This document shows positions 24,976 to 33,244 of a stretch of DNA of 46,564 nucleotides, in pieces (position 1 is the first letter of the stretch; the number at the start of each line of letters is the position of its first letter). Both the position numbers and the translations under genes were made by a program. The notes under the pieces were generated by a model that saw nothing but the letters and a program-made list of their open reading frames with translations, was not told where the DNA came from and ran no database searches. The stretch covers positions 1 through 46,564 of the forward strand of contig JAEUHU010000358.1 of assembly GCA_016793305.1 (NCBI GenBank), written 5' to 3'. Source of the stretch: Planctomycetota bacterium (GTDB lineage: Bacteria; Planctomycetota; UBA1135; UBA2386).

Positions 24976-25022
24976 GTCGGATTTTCCCTGCACCCTTTCC
25001 GGCCCTGGGGGATTCTGGCGGC

Positions 25023-25574
25023 GTGGTCATCCTCCGCAGCATCGACCAGGACGACGTGGTGCGCCTCGTGCGCACCCATCAGGCCGAGGTCTGGCGCTAC
25101 GTGCGGTACCTCGGTGCCACCGCCGAGTTGGCCGACGACCTGGTGCAGGACGCGTTCCTGCAGCTGCTGCGGGCGCCGTTCGTCGAACGCTCGCCGGCGG
25201 AGACGGCCGCCTGGTTGCGCACCGTGGTGCGCAACGGCTACGTGAAGTCGCTGCGGCGACCGCCGTTCGAGGCCGCCGAGCTCGACACGATCGAAGCGAC
25301 CTGGCACGGCTTCGCCGGCGACCGCGACGACGACGGCGGTGGTGGCGCGGGAGACGGTGGCGACGCGTCGCTGCGCGCCTTGCGCGGTTGCCTCGACACG
25401 CTCGACGGCCGGGCGCGGCAGGTGGTGCGCTGGCACTACGAAGAGCGGCGATCGCGCCAGGACATCGGCGAACGGCTCGGGCTCGGCCTGGACGGCGTGA
25501 AGTCGCTGCTGCGCCGCACGCGCGCGATCCTGCGCCGCTGCCTCGAACGCCGCCGCGGTGAGGTTTCGGCATGA
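25023..25574 (+). CDS. ECF-type RNA polymerase sigma factor
   Basis: A 183-residue extracytoplasmic-function sigma factor. Region 2 is visible in VRLVRTHQAEVWRYVRYL and AELADDLVQDAFLQLLRA. Region 4 is visible in LRGCLDTLDGRARQVVRWHY and the helix-turn-helix RRSRQDIGERLGLGLDGVKS. An acidic Asp/Gly-rich linker of about 20 residues joins them. GTG at 25023 was chosen because region 2 begins soon after; a GGGGGA lies 8-11 bases upstream. The TGA overlaps the ATG of a membrane-bound partner, the usual arrangement for a sigma/anti-sigma pair. Two palindromes lie upstream. Confidence 0.93.
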   Translation: MVILRSIDQDDVVRLVRTHQAEVWRYVRYLGATAELADDLVQDAFLQLLRAPFVERSPAETAAWLRTVVRNGYVKSLRRPPFEAAELDTIEATWHGFAGDRDDDGGGGAGDGGDASLRALRGCLDTLDGRARQVVRWHYEERRSRQDIGERLGLGLDGVKSLLRRTRAILRRCLERRRGEVSA

Positions 25575-27313
25575 ACCACGAGCATCCTCCGACCGACCGC
25601 TCCGACGACGGCGGGCCGCGCTCCGACTGGGACGACCGGCTGATCGACGCGGCGCTGCAGGAACTGCACGGCCAGAAGCCGCCCGACCTGTCGGCGCGCG
25701 TGCTGCTGGCTCTCCAAGAAGCTGCACCCACCGCATCGCTGCCGCACGTGCGCAAGGTGCCGGCGAACGGACCCGCGCGGCTGCTGCCGTGGTTCGCGCT
25801 GCTCGCGGCCCTGCTCGCCGTGGCCGTCGTCACCTGGTTCTTCACCGGGCGCGAGCCGCGCAGCGGCGGTGGTCCTGCGGGTCGCGGCGCCGCGCCGTTC
25901 GTCGCGTTCCAAATAGAACTGCTGCGCGGCGAACTGGTGTGCCGCGACGGGCGCAGCGACGAGGGCAGCTTCGTGCGGTTCGTGGCCCGGAACGAGCCGC
26001 TGCACCTGGATCTGCGCGCCGGCGCGAACTTCGTCTGTGCGCCCGCGAGCGCCTTCCGGCTGGACCGCTTCGGCGTGCTGGCCACCACCGAGAACACCAC
26101 GTTGGAGATCGTCGACATGGCAATCGATCGCACGCAGGGAATCGTGATGGCATCGTCGCTGACCTTGGCCGTCGTCGCGGGCACCGTCACCTGGCACATG
26201 CTGACCCGCACCGACACCGCGGTCGCCGGCGAGACCATCAAGCTGGAGGCGACCCAGGACGGAGGGCCCGTCGCGTCGGCGCGCGAGCGCCGGCTCGAAG
26301 AGGAGAACAAGGCGCTGCGCGACGAGCTCGCCGCCCTGAAGGACGGGGCTGGCCGGCGGCCGGTGGAGCCGTTGGCCCTGTCGTCGGGCGCCGAGGAGGT
26401 GGTCGAGCCGCCGCCGCCACCGCCGCCCATGGGACCGGTGTTCGACGACGCGCAGTTCGCCGCGGCCCTCGCCAAGATCGACTGGACGACGATGGGCGAG
26501 GTCAGCAAGGAGATGGCGCCGTTGATCGCCCAGCTGATGGAGGCGATGGGCAAGGACGGCGCCAAGCTGCCGATGGACCTGGTGGCGAAGATCCAGCAGC
26601 TGAACGGCAAGCTGGTGGCGCAGGTGCCCGCGATGCTCGAGGCGAAGCTGCCGGGCTACGGCGCGAACGGGGTCTACACCCATCCGCTGGTCGCGGCCAA
26701 CACGATGGCCAGCACGCTGGCGGCGGCGGGGGCGGGGCTGACCCAGGCCCAGCAGCAGTCGATGAGCGGGCTGGTGCGGGCCTTCGCCGCCGAGAGCCAG
26801 CAGATCGACGGGGCGACGCGCGAGTTCGAGGTCGAACAGCTGCTCGAGGAGGTCGAGATGAAGGACCGCTTCTGGAAGGAGGTCGGCGGCCTGCTCACGC
26901 CCGAGCAGGCGGCGGTGCTGCAGCCGGCGGGTGCCGGCACGCACGACGGCAGCAGCCTGTTCAGTTCGGGGCTGATCACGCAGTCGACCGGCGTGCCGAT
27001 CCCGGCCAAGGACGCCGGCGAGTTCGCCCGCAACGCCAGTGTGCACCTCGCCGACCAGCTCGGCCTCGACGAAGCGGCGACGGCGCAGGTGCGCGAGGTG
27101 CTGGCGCAGACTGCCGCAGCGCCAGAGCTCTGGCGCGACCGTGGCGACACGCGCGAGCAGAAGCTGCACATGCTGCGCTCGGGGCGCACGGTCCAGGCGC
27201 TGCGCAACCAGCTGCAATGGATGCGACAGATCCAGCAGAAGGTGAACCTGACGCCCGAGCAGCGGCAGAAGCTGGCCGGCCTGTCGCACGTGCTGGTGCC
27301 GCTGCCGCGTTGA
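25571..27313 (+). CDS. Probable membrane anti-sigma partner with large extracytoplasmic domain
   Basis: A 580-residue protein with a cytoplasmic N-terminus of about 70 residues (WDDRLIDAALQELHGQKPPD), one membrane segment (71-91, LLPWFALLAALLAVAVVTWF) and a long outside part. Next to the membrane is a FecR-like beta region (FVAFQIELLRGELVCRDG ... ATTENTTLEIVDM ... GTVTWHMLTRTDTAVAGETI). Then come a short coiled coil (RERRLEEENKALRDELAALK), a Pro-run, and about 280 helical residues with no recognised domain. Synteny and topology indicate an anti-sigma factor for the gene it overlaps, but no zinc-binding HxxxCxxC motif is seen. The C-terminal half contains periodic Leu/Gln helices resembling heavy-metal-sensor or Spy-like repeats (LTPEQRQKLAGL), which is only a resemblance. 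Confidence 0.8.
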   Translation: MNHEHPPTDRSDDGGPRSDWDDRLIDAALQELHGQKPPDLSARVLLALQEAAPTASLPHVRKVPANGPARLLPWFALLAALLAVAVVTWFFTGREPRSGGGPAGRGAAPFVAFQIELLRGELVCRDGRSDEGSFVRFVARNEPLHLDLRAGANFVCAPASAFRLDRFGVLATTENTTLEIVDMAIDRTQGIVMASSLTLAVVAGTVTWHMLTRTDTAVAGETIKLEATQDGGPVASARERRLEEENKALRDELAALKDGAGRRPVEPLALSSGAEEVVEPPPPPPPMGPVFDDAQFAAALAKIDWTTMGEVSKEMAPLIAQLMEAMGKDGAKLPMDLVAKIQQLNGKLVAQVPAMLEAKLPGYGANGVYTHPLVAANTMASTLAAAGAGLTQAQQQSMSGLVRAFAAESQQIDGATREFEVEQLLEEVEMKDRFWKEVGGLLTPEQAAVLQPAGAGTHDGSSLFSSGLITQSTGVPIPAKDAGEFARNASVHLADQLGLDEAATAQVREVLAQTAAAPELWRDRGDTREQKLHMLRSGRTVQALRNQLQWMRQIQQKVNLTPEQRQKLAGLSHVLVPLPR

Positions 27314-27325
27314 CCGAGGAACGGG

Positions 27326-28318
27326 TCACGGGGATGGCGGCAGTTCGCCACCGTGTTCCCGCACGAACGCTTCGAGATCCGCCGGCCACGGCGCCTCGAA
27401 CGTCAGACCGGCACCCGTGCGCGGATGCGTGCAGGTGAGCCGTCGCGCGTGCAGCAGCTGGCGGCCGACCGCGCATTCCTCCGGCCAGCGCGGGTCGCCG
27501 TCGCGCTTCAGGTGCTCGAGGTAGCGCCAGTGCCGCGCATCGTCGTGGCCGTACAGCTTGTCGCCGACCAGCGGATGGCCGAGCTGCTCGAGATGCACGC
27601 GCAGCTGGTGCGTGCGACCGGTGTGCGGCCGCAGGGCCACCAGCGTGGCCGCGGGCAGGCGCTGCAGCACGCGCAGCGTCGTGTGGGCGGCCCGCGCACC
27701 GGGCGTGCCGTCCGGCACCACGGCGCGCCGCGTCGGCACCGTGCTCGCCGCGGCGAGGCCGATCGAACCGCGCAGCTCGTGGTGGTCCGCTTCGATCGTG
27801 CCCGACGCGACCGCGACGTACTCCTTCTCGACGGCGTGCGCTTCGAACTGCCGCTGCATGCCGCGGGAGCCCTGCGGCGAGCGCGCCAGCACCAGCACGC
27901 CGCTGGTCTCGCGGTCGAGGCGATGCACCGGTTCGAGCCGCGGCTGGCCATGGCGCGTCGGGAAGCGCTCGGCGAGGTCGTGCAGGAACGTGAACTGCAG
28001 GAACGCCGCCTCGTGCTGCACGACGAGATGCGGCGCCTTGTCGACCACGACGAGGTCCTCGTCGACGAACAGCACCGGGATCGTGCGGCCCGGCCGCGGC
28101 AGGTCGGGTGGCGGCGGGGGCGGTGTGAAGGCGATCTGGTCGCCGGCCGCGAGCCGGTCGTCGGCGGTCGCAAGGGCGCCGTTCCGCGTGATGCGCCCGG
28201 CCGCGAACTGGGCGTGCCAGCCGACCGCGTCGAGGTAGCGGAAGCGGCCCACGAGCCATTCGTGCAGCGTGCGCCCGGCGTCCAAGGGCGGGATCGTCTG
28301 GCGAAGCGTCGTTGCCAT
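27326..28318 (-). CDS. RluA-family pseudouridine synthase
   Basis: This enzyme isomerises uridine to pseudouridine in rRNA or tRNA. The 330 residues include an S4-like RNA-binding start (DAGRTLHEWLVGRFRYLDAV), the RluA catalytic motif HRLDRETSGVLVLAR with the nucleophile Asp, and the downstream RPHTGRTHQLRVHLEQLGHP. The FVDEDLVVVDKAP segment is also typical. The exact target (RluA, RluC or RluD type) cannot be told. The ATG at 28318 was preferred; another at 28408 would add 30 residues but overlaps the start of the divergent PKD gene. It converges on the anti-sigma gene with 12 bases between stops. Confidence 0.94.
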   Translation of the reverse strand: MATTLRQTIPPLDAGRTLHEWLVGRFRYLDAVGWHAQFAAGRITRNGALATADDRLAAGDQIAFTPPPPPPDLPRPGRTIPVLFVDEDLVVVDKAPHLVVQHEAAFLQFTFLHDLAERFPTRHGQPRLEPVHRLDRETSGVLVLARSPQGSRGMQRQFEAHAVEKEYVAVASGTIEADHHELRGSIGLAAASTVPTRRAVVPDGTPGARAAHTTLRVLQRLPAATLVALRPHTGRTHQLRVHLEQLGHPLVGDKLYGHDDARHWRYLEHLKRDGDPRWPEECAVGRQLLHARRLTCTHPRTGAGLTFEAPWPADLEAFVREHGGELPPSP

Positions 28319-28328
28319 CGGTGGATTC

Positions 28329-28369
28329 CCCGTCGAAGTGCGGTCGCCAGAGAACTCGACATCGACGGG
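28329..28369. promoter_or_regulatory. Widely spaced dyad in the rluA/PKD divergent promoter
   Basis: CCCGTCGA (28329-28336) and TCGACGGG (28362-28369) form a perfect 8-base inverted repeat with 25 bases between arms, inside the 88-base gap between divergent starts. It overlaps the candidate promoter of the PKD gene. Operator function is a guess. Confidence 0.3.
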
Positions 28370-28384
28370 CTGCCGTACGATAGT
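28356..28384 (+). promoter_or_regulatory. Candidate promoter of the PKD-protein gene
   Basis: TCGACA (28356-28361) and GATAGT (28379-28384) are 17 bases apart, with the ATG at 28407. Matches to consensus are 5/6 and 4/6, good for GC-rich DNA. An alternative -10, TACGAT, overlaps it at 28376-28381. Confidence 0.4.
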
Positions 28385-28406
28385 CTGCCGCTTCGCCCGT
28401 TCGCTC

Positions 28407-30395
28407 ATGCTGTCTCGCCTCGTTCCCCTGGTGCTGTGTCTGCTGGCCGCGCTGGTGCACGCCCAGTCGCCGGTCGAGACCAGCTTCCTCGGGGGCCTGC
28501 AGCTGTTCGGCACCCCGCCGGCCGCATCGTTGTCGTTCGACCTGGTGGTCAACTCGCCGACGGGGCTCGTGCTGCACGGCATCGAGTGCAACCTGAACAC
28601 CGGGGCCGGCACGCAGGGCACGCTCTCGGTCTGGACCACACCGACCGGCGGCACCAGCGTCGGCAACCAGCAGAACGCCGCGGCGTGGTCGCAGGTCGCG
28701 ACCGCGAGCCGCACGCACAGCGGTGGTCGCACGTTCTTCACGTTGGTGCCGCCGGTGTTCCTGCCGGCCGGCCCGCGCGGCCTGCTGCTGCACCATGTCG
28801 GCATGAACCCGGTCTACACGAACGGGGCCACCCAGGTGCCGCCGCTGCCGACCAGCTTCGCGACCGCCGAGATCACGCTCGACGCCTCCATCGCGCGGGT
28901 TCGTGCGTCGCTGACCACCGACCCGTTCGGCGGCACCGATGCAGGCCTCGTGCGGCTGCCCAACGTGGCGCTGCACTACGTCGCCGGCCCGCGCTACGCG
29001 GAGTTCACCGCGACGCCCGTGCGTGGCGCGTCGCCGCTGCAGGTGAACTTCCAGGCCTTGGTCGCCTCGAACGTGTCCGGCGGCGTGCAGGGTGTGCTGT
29101 GGGACTTCGACGCCGACGGGCAGTTCGACGCGTTCGGCAACACACCGAGCTGGACGTTCGGCTGTGGCGACCACACCGTGACGATGACGATGGTCGACCT
29201 GTCCGGCTCGTTGGTGGTGACCAAGGCCGCCTACGTGCAGACCGATCTGGTCACGCCGTCGTTCCGCAACGACCTGGTCGCGCCGCGCACCGTGCAGTTC
29301 ACCGACACCTCGTCGCCGCCCGGGCAGACGTTCGAGTGGGACCTCGACGGCGACGGCTTCACCGACTCGACGGCACCGAGCCCGACGTTCGTCTACCCGC
29401 AGGAGTGCAGCGAGAGCACCGTCACGCTGAAGGTCGGCCGCGCCTGCCGCGCGCCGGTCCAGGTGACCCGCAAGATCGCCGTCGCCAGCACGCTCGAGAC
29501 GACCTTCACGGGCGGGCTGTTCCTGCCGGCCGGCTCCACCGGCGGCACGGTGTTCTTCGACCTCGAGGTCACCAACCCGTTCGGGATCACGGTGTGCGGC
29601 CTGCACACGAACGTCAGTGCGGTCGCCGGCACGCCGCTGCAGGTGCGTGTGCACCAGAAGCCCGGCACGCACGTCGGGGCGGTCGCCAACGCGTCGTCGT
29701 GGCGGCTCGTCGGCACGGCGCCGGCGGTGGCGGCGGGCAACAACCAACGCACCTTCGTGACGCTGCCGACGCCGATCTACTTCGCGGCCGGCGTGCACGG
29801 CGTCGGCATCGAGATCCATGGCGCGTCGCCGTTCTACTCGAACGTCGCCGCCGACACGTCGTTCGCCTCGCCGGACGCGGTGCTGCGGGTCGGGCTCGCG
29901 CAGGCCGCCCCGGTGTTCGGGCCGTTGGCGACCTCGCCGCAGTTCGGGCCGCGGCTGTGGAACGGGGCGTTGCACTACGGCACGACCCAGCGCAACGGCG
30001 CGCCGGGCTATGGCCTGATCGGGGCCGGCTGCCCAGGGTCGCTCGGCGTGCCGGGCAATCGCGCCACGTCGTTGCCGCGGCTCGGCACCTCGGTGTCCCT
30101 GGTGATCGACCGATTGCCGCTGGACCTCGGTGCGATCGGCTTCGGCGAACAGCGCCTGTCGCCAGCGGCCGACCTCGGCGTCTACGGCTTGCCCGGTTGT
30201 CTGGCCTTCCTCCAACCATTCGTGCTCGTGCCGCTCTCCGGCGCCGCCAACCAGGCGTCGGTCTCGGTCTCGGTGCCGTCGACTTCGAGCCTGGTCGGGG
30301 CCCAGCTGTTCGTGCAGGCGCTCAGCTTCGATCCGCTGCTGAACGCGTACGGCTACGCGACCAGCGACGCCGCGGTGCTGTTGGTCGGGCAGTAG
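28407..30395 (+). CDS. Secreted PKD-domain protein with duplicated module and planctomycete-type C-terminal domain
   Basis: A 662-residue exported protein with a signal peptide (LVPLVLCLLAALVHAQ). Residues about 20-190 and 363-530 are two copies of one module, for example TSFLGGLQLFGTPPAASLSF against TTFTGGLFLPAGSTGGTVFF. Between them lie one or two PKD-like folds recognisable from VLWDFDADGQFDAFG and FEWDLDGDGFTDSTA, which are also possible calcium-binding Asp loops. From 534 on is a domain opening GYGLIGAGCPGSLGVPG and ending in LQALSF-like beta strands. I associate this type with secreted proteins of high-GC planctomycetes; that link is from memory. The substrate or partner is unknown; adhesion or surface display is likely. 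Confidence 0.85.
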   Translation: MLSRLVPLVLCLLAALVHAQSPVETSFLGGLQLFGTPPAASLSFDLVVNSPTGLVLHGIECNLNTGAGTQGTLSVWTTPTGGTSVGNQQNAAAWSQVATASRTHSGGRTFFTLVPPVFLPAGPRGLLLHHVGMNPVYTNGATQVPPLPTSFATAEITLDASIARVRASLTTDPFGGTDAGLVRLPNVALHYVAGPRYAEFTATPVRGASPLQVNFQALVASNVSGGVQGVLWDFDADGQFDAFGNTPSWTFGCGDHTVTMTMVDLSGSLVVTKAAYVQTDLVTPSFRNDLVAPRTVQFTDTSSPPGQTFEWDLDGDGFTDSTAPSPTFVYPQECSESTVTLKVGRACRAPVQVTRKIAVASTLETTFTGGLFLPAGSTGGTVFFDLEVTNPFGITVCGLHTNVSAVAGTPLQVRVHQKPGTHVGAVANASSWRLVGTAPAVAAGNNQRTFVTLPTPIYFAAGVHGVGIEIHGASPFYSNVAADTSFASPDAVLRVGLAQAAPVFGPLATSPQFGPRLWNGALHYGTTQRNGAPGYGLIGAGCPGSLGVPGNRATSLPRLGTSVSLVIDRLPLDLGAIGFGEQRLSPAADLGVYGLPGCLAFLQPFVLVPLSGAANQASVSVSVPSTSSLVGAQLFVQALSFDPLLNAYGYATSDAAVLLVGQ

Positions 30396-30401
30396 CCCGC
30401 C

Positions 30402-30429
30402 GCGCGACGCGCCGTAGCATGCGTCGCGC
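30402..30429 (+). promoter_or_regulatory. Perfect inverted repeat abutting the M14 peptidase start codon
   Basis: GCGCGACGC (30402-30410), 10-base loop, GCGTCGCGC (30421-30429), and the ATG follows at 30430 with no gap. The loop contains a -10-like TAGCAT (30415-30420). It could be a terminator for the PKD gene, an operator over the promoter, or an mRNA hairpin that masks the start. Confidence 0.45.
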
Positions 30430-33225
30430 ATGCGTGCTCGCTCGTCGCTCCGTTCCGCGTCCGTCGTCCTCGCCGCGGCCCTGGTGGGCGCCGTGAGCCC
30501 TGCCCAGGTGCCCGAGCCGACTGCGCCGTCGCGGGCGCCGTTTGCGCCGGGCACGCGCCATCGCAGCGAGGTGCCGACCCTCGCCCAGGTGCTCGGTCAC
30601 GACTTCGGCGAGGAGTTGTCGTCGCACGCGCAGGTCGAGAAGTACTTGCAGGCGCTCGCGACCGCGGCACCGGACCGGATGCGGCTCGTGCCCTACGGCA
30701 CCAGCTGGGAAGGGCGCACGCTCTACTTCGCGCTGGTCGGTTCGGCTGCCAACCTGCAGCGCATCGACGCGATCCAGCGCGGCATGCAGCGCCTCGCCGA
30801 TCCGCGCGGCCTCGCCGACGCCGACGCCGAGGCGCTGGTCGCGTCGCTGCCGGCGGTCGGCTGGCTCGCCAACTGTGTGCACGGCGACGAGCCCTCGGGC
30901 ACCGACGCGGCGCTCTACGTGCTCTACCACCTGCTGGCGGCGGACGGCGACGCGCTGGTCGACCGGGTGATCGGCGAATGCGTGCTCGGCATCGATCCGC
31001 TGCAGAACCCCGACGGCCGCGATCGATTCGTGCACAGCACGCGGGCCGCACGCGGCCGCTGGCCCGACGCGACGCCGCTCGGCGCCGAACACAGCCAGCC
31101 CTGGCCCGGTGGTCGCGTCAACCACGCGCTGTTCGACATGAACCGCGACTGGTTCGCGATGACCCAGCCGGAGACGCAGGCGCGCGTGCGCACCTTCCTG
31201 TCGTTCTGGCCGCTGCTCTACGTCGACCTGCACGAGATGGGTGGCAACTCGAGCTACTACTTCCCACCGCCGGCCCAGCCGGTGAACGGCGAGATCACGC
31301 CGCTGCAGCGCGAGTGGCTGACCCGCTACGGCCGCAACAACGCGCGCTGGTTCGACCGCTACGGTTTCGCCTACTTCACGCGCGAGTCGTACGACAGCTT
31401 CTATCCGGGCTACGGCGAAGGCTGGCCGACCTTCCACGGCAGCATCGGCATGACCTTCGAGATGGCGAGTGCGCGTGGCCTGGTGTTCCGGCGCCGCGAC
31501 GAGCAGTTGCTGCACTATCGCGACGGCGTGCACCGGCACTTCACGGCGTCGATGGCGACGCTCGAGACGTTCGCGTCGGGCAGCAAGGAGGCGCTGCGCG
31601 CGTTCCTGGCGCATCGCCGGGCCGGTGTCGCCCGCGGCGAGAACGGGCCGGTGCGTGGCTACGTGTTCCCCGACGTGGCGTCGCCGAACGTCGGCGATCG
31701 CACGCGTCTGCTGCGGTTGCTGCACCTGCTGCAGCAGCAGGGCATCGAGGTCGCGCGCACGACGGCGCCGTTCCTCGCGACCACGAAGCGGCTCGGCGAG
31801 CCCGCCGCCACCCCGGCTGCGGCGGTGACGTTCCCGGCCGGCAGCTACCTGGTGGCGATGGCGCAGCCGGCCAGCACGCTGGCCACGGTGCTGCTGCAGC
31901 CGCAGTTCGACATGGAGCCCGAGTTCGTCGCGCGCCAGCAGCGCCGCGAGGCGAAACGGCGCGACCTCGAGTTCTACGACCTGACGGCGTGGTCGCTGCC
32001 GCTGCTGTTCGGCGTCGACGCCTACGCGGTCGGCGAGGCGCTGCCGGCGTCGCAGGTGCTGTCGGTCGACGCGCTGACCCGCTCGGCGGCCCCGCTGCGG
32101 GCGACCCCGCCGCAGGTCGCCTACGTGGTGGCGTGGGGCCAGAACGGGGCCGCAGCACTGCTCGCCGAACTGCTGCGCCTGGGCGTGTCCGCACGCTGCC
32201 TCGACGAGGCGTTCGTGCTCGACGGTGTCGAGTATCCCGCCGGTTCGTACGTGATCCGCGTGCAGGGGCAGCCCGACGGCCTGCACGCGCGCATGGCCGA
32301 GCTGGCGCTGGCGCACGGTGTCACGCCCTACTGCGCCGACAGCTCGTGGGTCGAACGCGGCCCCGACCTCGGCTCCGGCGAGTCGGCGGCGCTGAAGTGT
32401 CCGCGCGTCGCGATGGCCTGGGACCGGCCGGTGTCGCCGAACAGCGCCGGCTGGCTGCGCTACCTGCTCGAGCAGCGCTACGGCGTGCCGGTCTCGCCGC
32501 TGCGCACGCACGACCTCGCGCGCGTCGAGCTCGACCGCTTCACCGTGCTGATCCTGCCGGAAGGCGACTACGGCGAGCTGCTCGGCAAGCGTGGCACCGA
32601 GGCGATCCGAGGCTTCGTCGACCGCGGTGGCGTGCTGATCACGCTCGGCTCGGCGTCGCGCTGGCTGATGGACAAGGACGTGGCGCTGCTCGCCAGCGAA
32701 GCGGAGCCGCGTGGCAAGGGCGGTGGGCCAGCCACGGCCGACGCGAAGCCTGGCGACCCGAAGGATGGCGAGACGAAGCAGAACGACCCGAAGGCTGGCG
32801 CCGCGGGCGAGACACCGAAGGAGCCGGCGAAGTTCGACTACGCGACGGCGATCCGCCCCGACAAGGAAGCACCGCCGAGCACGCCCGGTGCGATCCTGCG
32901 CGTGCTCGTCGACGCCGAGCACTGGCTCGGCTTCGGCTACCGCGGCACGGCGAGCGTCGTGCACGACAGCTCGGCGATCCTGACACCGGTCAAGCTCGAC
33001 CGCGGCACCAACGTCGCGATCTACGCCGCCGCCGAGGAGCTGGTGCAGGCCGGCTTCGTGTGGGACGAGAGCCGCCGCCAGCTGCCACAGAAGGCCTACC
33101 TCGTGCACCAGCCGCACGGCCGCGGCCACGTGGTGGCGTTCGCCGAGGATCCGAACGTGCGCGCGTTCGCCGACGGCCTGAACCTGCTGCTGCTGAACGC
33201 CGTGCTGTTGACCGCGGGCCGCTGA
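30430..33225 (+). CDS. Secreted M14-family zinc carboxypeptidase
   Basis: A 931-residue exported metallopeptidase. The signal ends near AVSPAQ (26). The M14 catalytic site is complete: zinc ligands H151 and E154 in VHGDEPSGT, R239 in FDMNRDWF, the third ligand H268 in DLHEMGG, and general base E344 in MTFEMAS. It would remove C-terminal residues from peptides outside the cytoplasm. The C-terminal 550 residues are accessory and poorly recognised. They include a glutamine-amidotransferase-like Rossmann region (LPEGDYGELLGKRGTEAIRG) broken by a Gly/Lys/Asp-rich low-complexity insert near residues 755-800. The start codon sits directly after a perfect inverted repeat. Confidence 0.92.
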   Translation: MRARSSLRSASVVLAAALVGAVSPAQVPEPTAPSRAPFAPGTRHRSEVPTLAQVLGHDFGEELSSHAQVEKYLQALATAAPDRMRLVPYGTSWEGRTLYFALVGSAANLQRIDAIQRGMQRLADPRGLADADAEALVASLPAVGWLANCVHGDEPSGTDAALYVLYHLLAADGDALVDRVIGECVLGIDPLQNPDGRDRFVHSTRAARGRWPDATPLGAEHSQPWPGGRVNHALFDMNRDWFAMTQPETQARVRTFLSFWPLLYVDLHEMGGNSSYYFPPPAQPVNGEITPLQREWLTRYGRNNARWFDRYGFAYFTRESYDSFYPGYGEGWPTFHGSIGMTFEMASARGLVFRRRDEQLLHYRDGVHRHFTASMATLETFASGSKEALRAFLAHRRAGVARGENGPVRGYVFPDVASPNVGDRTRLLRLLHLLQQQGIEVARTTAPFLATTKRLGEPAATPAAAVTFPAGSYLVAMAQPASTLATVLLQPQFDMEPEFVARQQRREAKRRDLEFYDLTAWSLPLLFGVDAYAVGEALPASQVLSVDALTRSAAPLRATPPQVAYVVAWGQNGAAALLAELLRLGVSARCLDEAFVLDGVEYPAGSYVIRVQGQPDGLHARMAELALAHGVTPYCADSSWVERGPDLGSGESAALKCPRVAMAWDRPVSPNSAGWLRYLLEQRYGVPVSPLRTHDLARVELDRFTVLILPEGDYGELLGKRGTEAIRGFVDRGGVLITLGSASRWLMDKDVALLASEAEPRGKGGGPATADAKPGDPKDGETKQNDPKAGAAGETPKEPAKFDYATAIRPDKEAPPSTPGAILRVLVDAEHWLGFGYRGTASVVHDSSAILTPVKLDRGTNVAIYAAAEELVQAGFVWDESRRQLPQKAYLVHQPHGRGHVVAFAEDPNVRAFADGLNLLLLNAVLLTAGR

Positions 33226-33237
33226 GCGGCCTACGGT
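33208..33237 (+). promoter_or_regulatory. Candidate promoter giving a leaderless serine-hydrolase mRNA
   Basis: TTGACC (33208-33213) and TACGGT (33232-33237) are 18 bases apart; the -35 matches 5/6. A transcript beginning 6-8 bases later would start at or next to the GTG at 33245, so the message would be leaderless. The -35 lies inside the end of the M14 gene. Confidence 0.4.
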
Positions 33238-33244
33238 CGCCGCC

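Noticed and set aside
27353..30496. Plus-strand open frame of about 1050 codons across rluA and the PKD gene
   Set aside because: It runs antisense to the RluA catalytic motif and out of frame with the PKD protein; composition is typical of a shadow frame.
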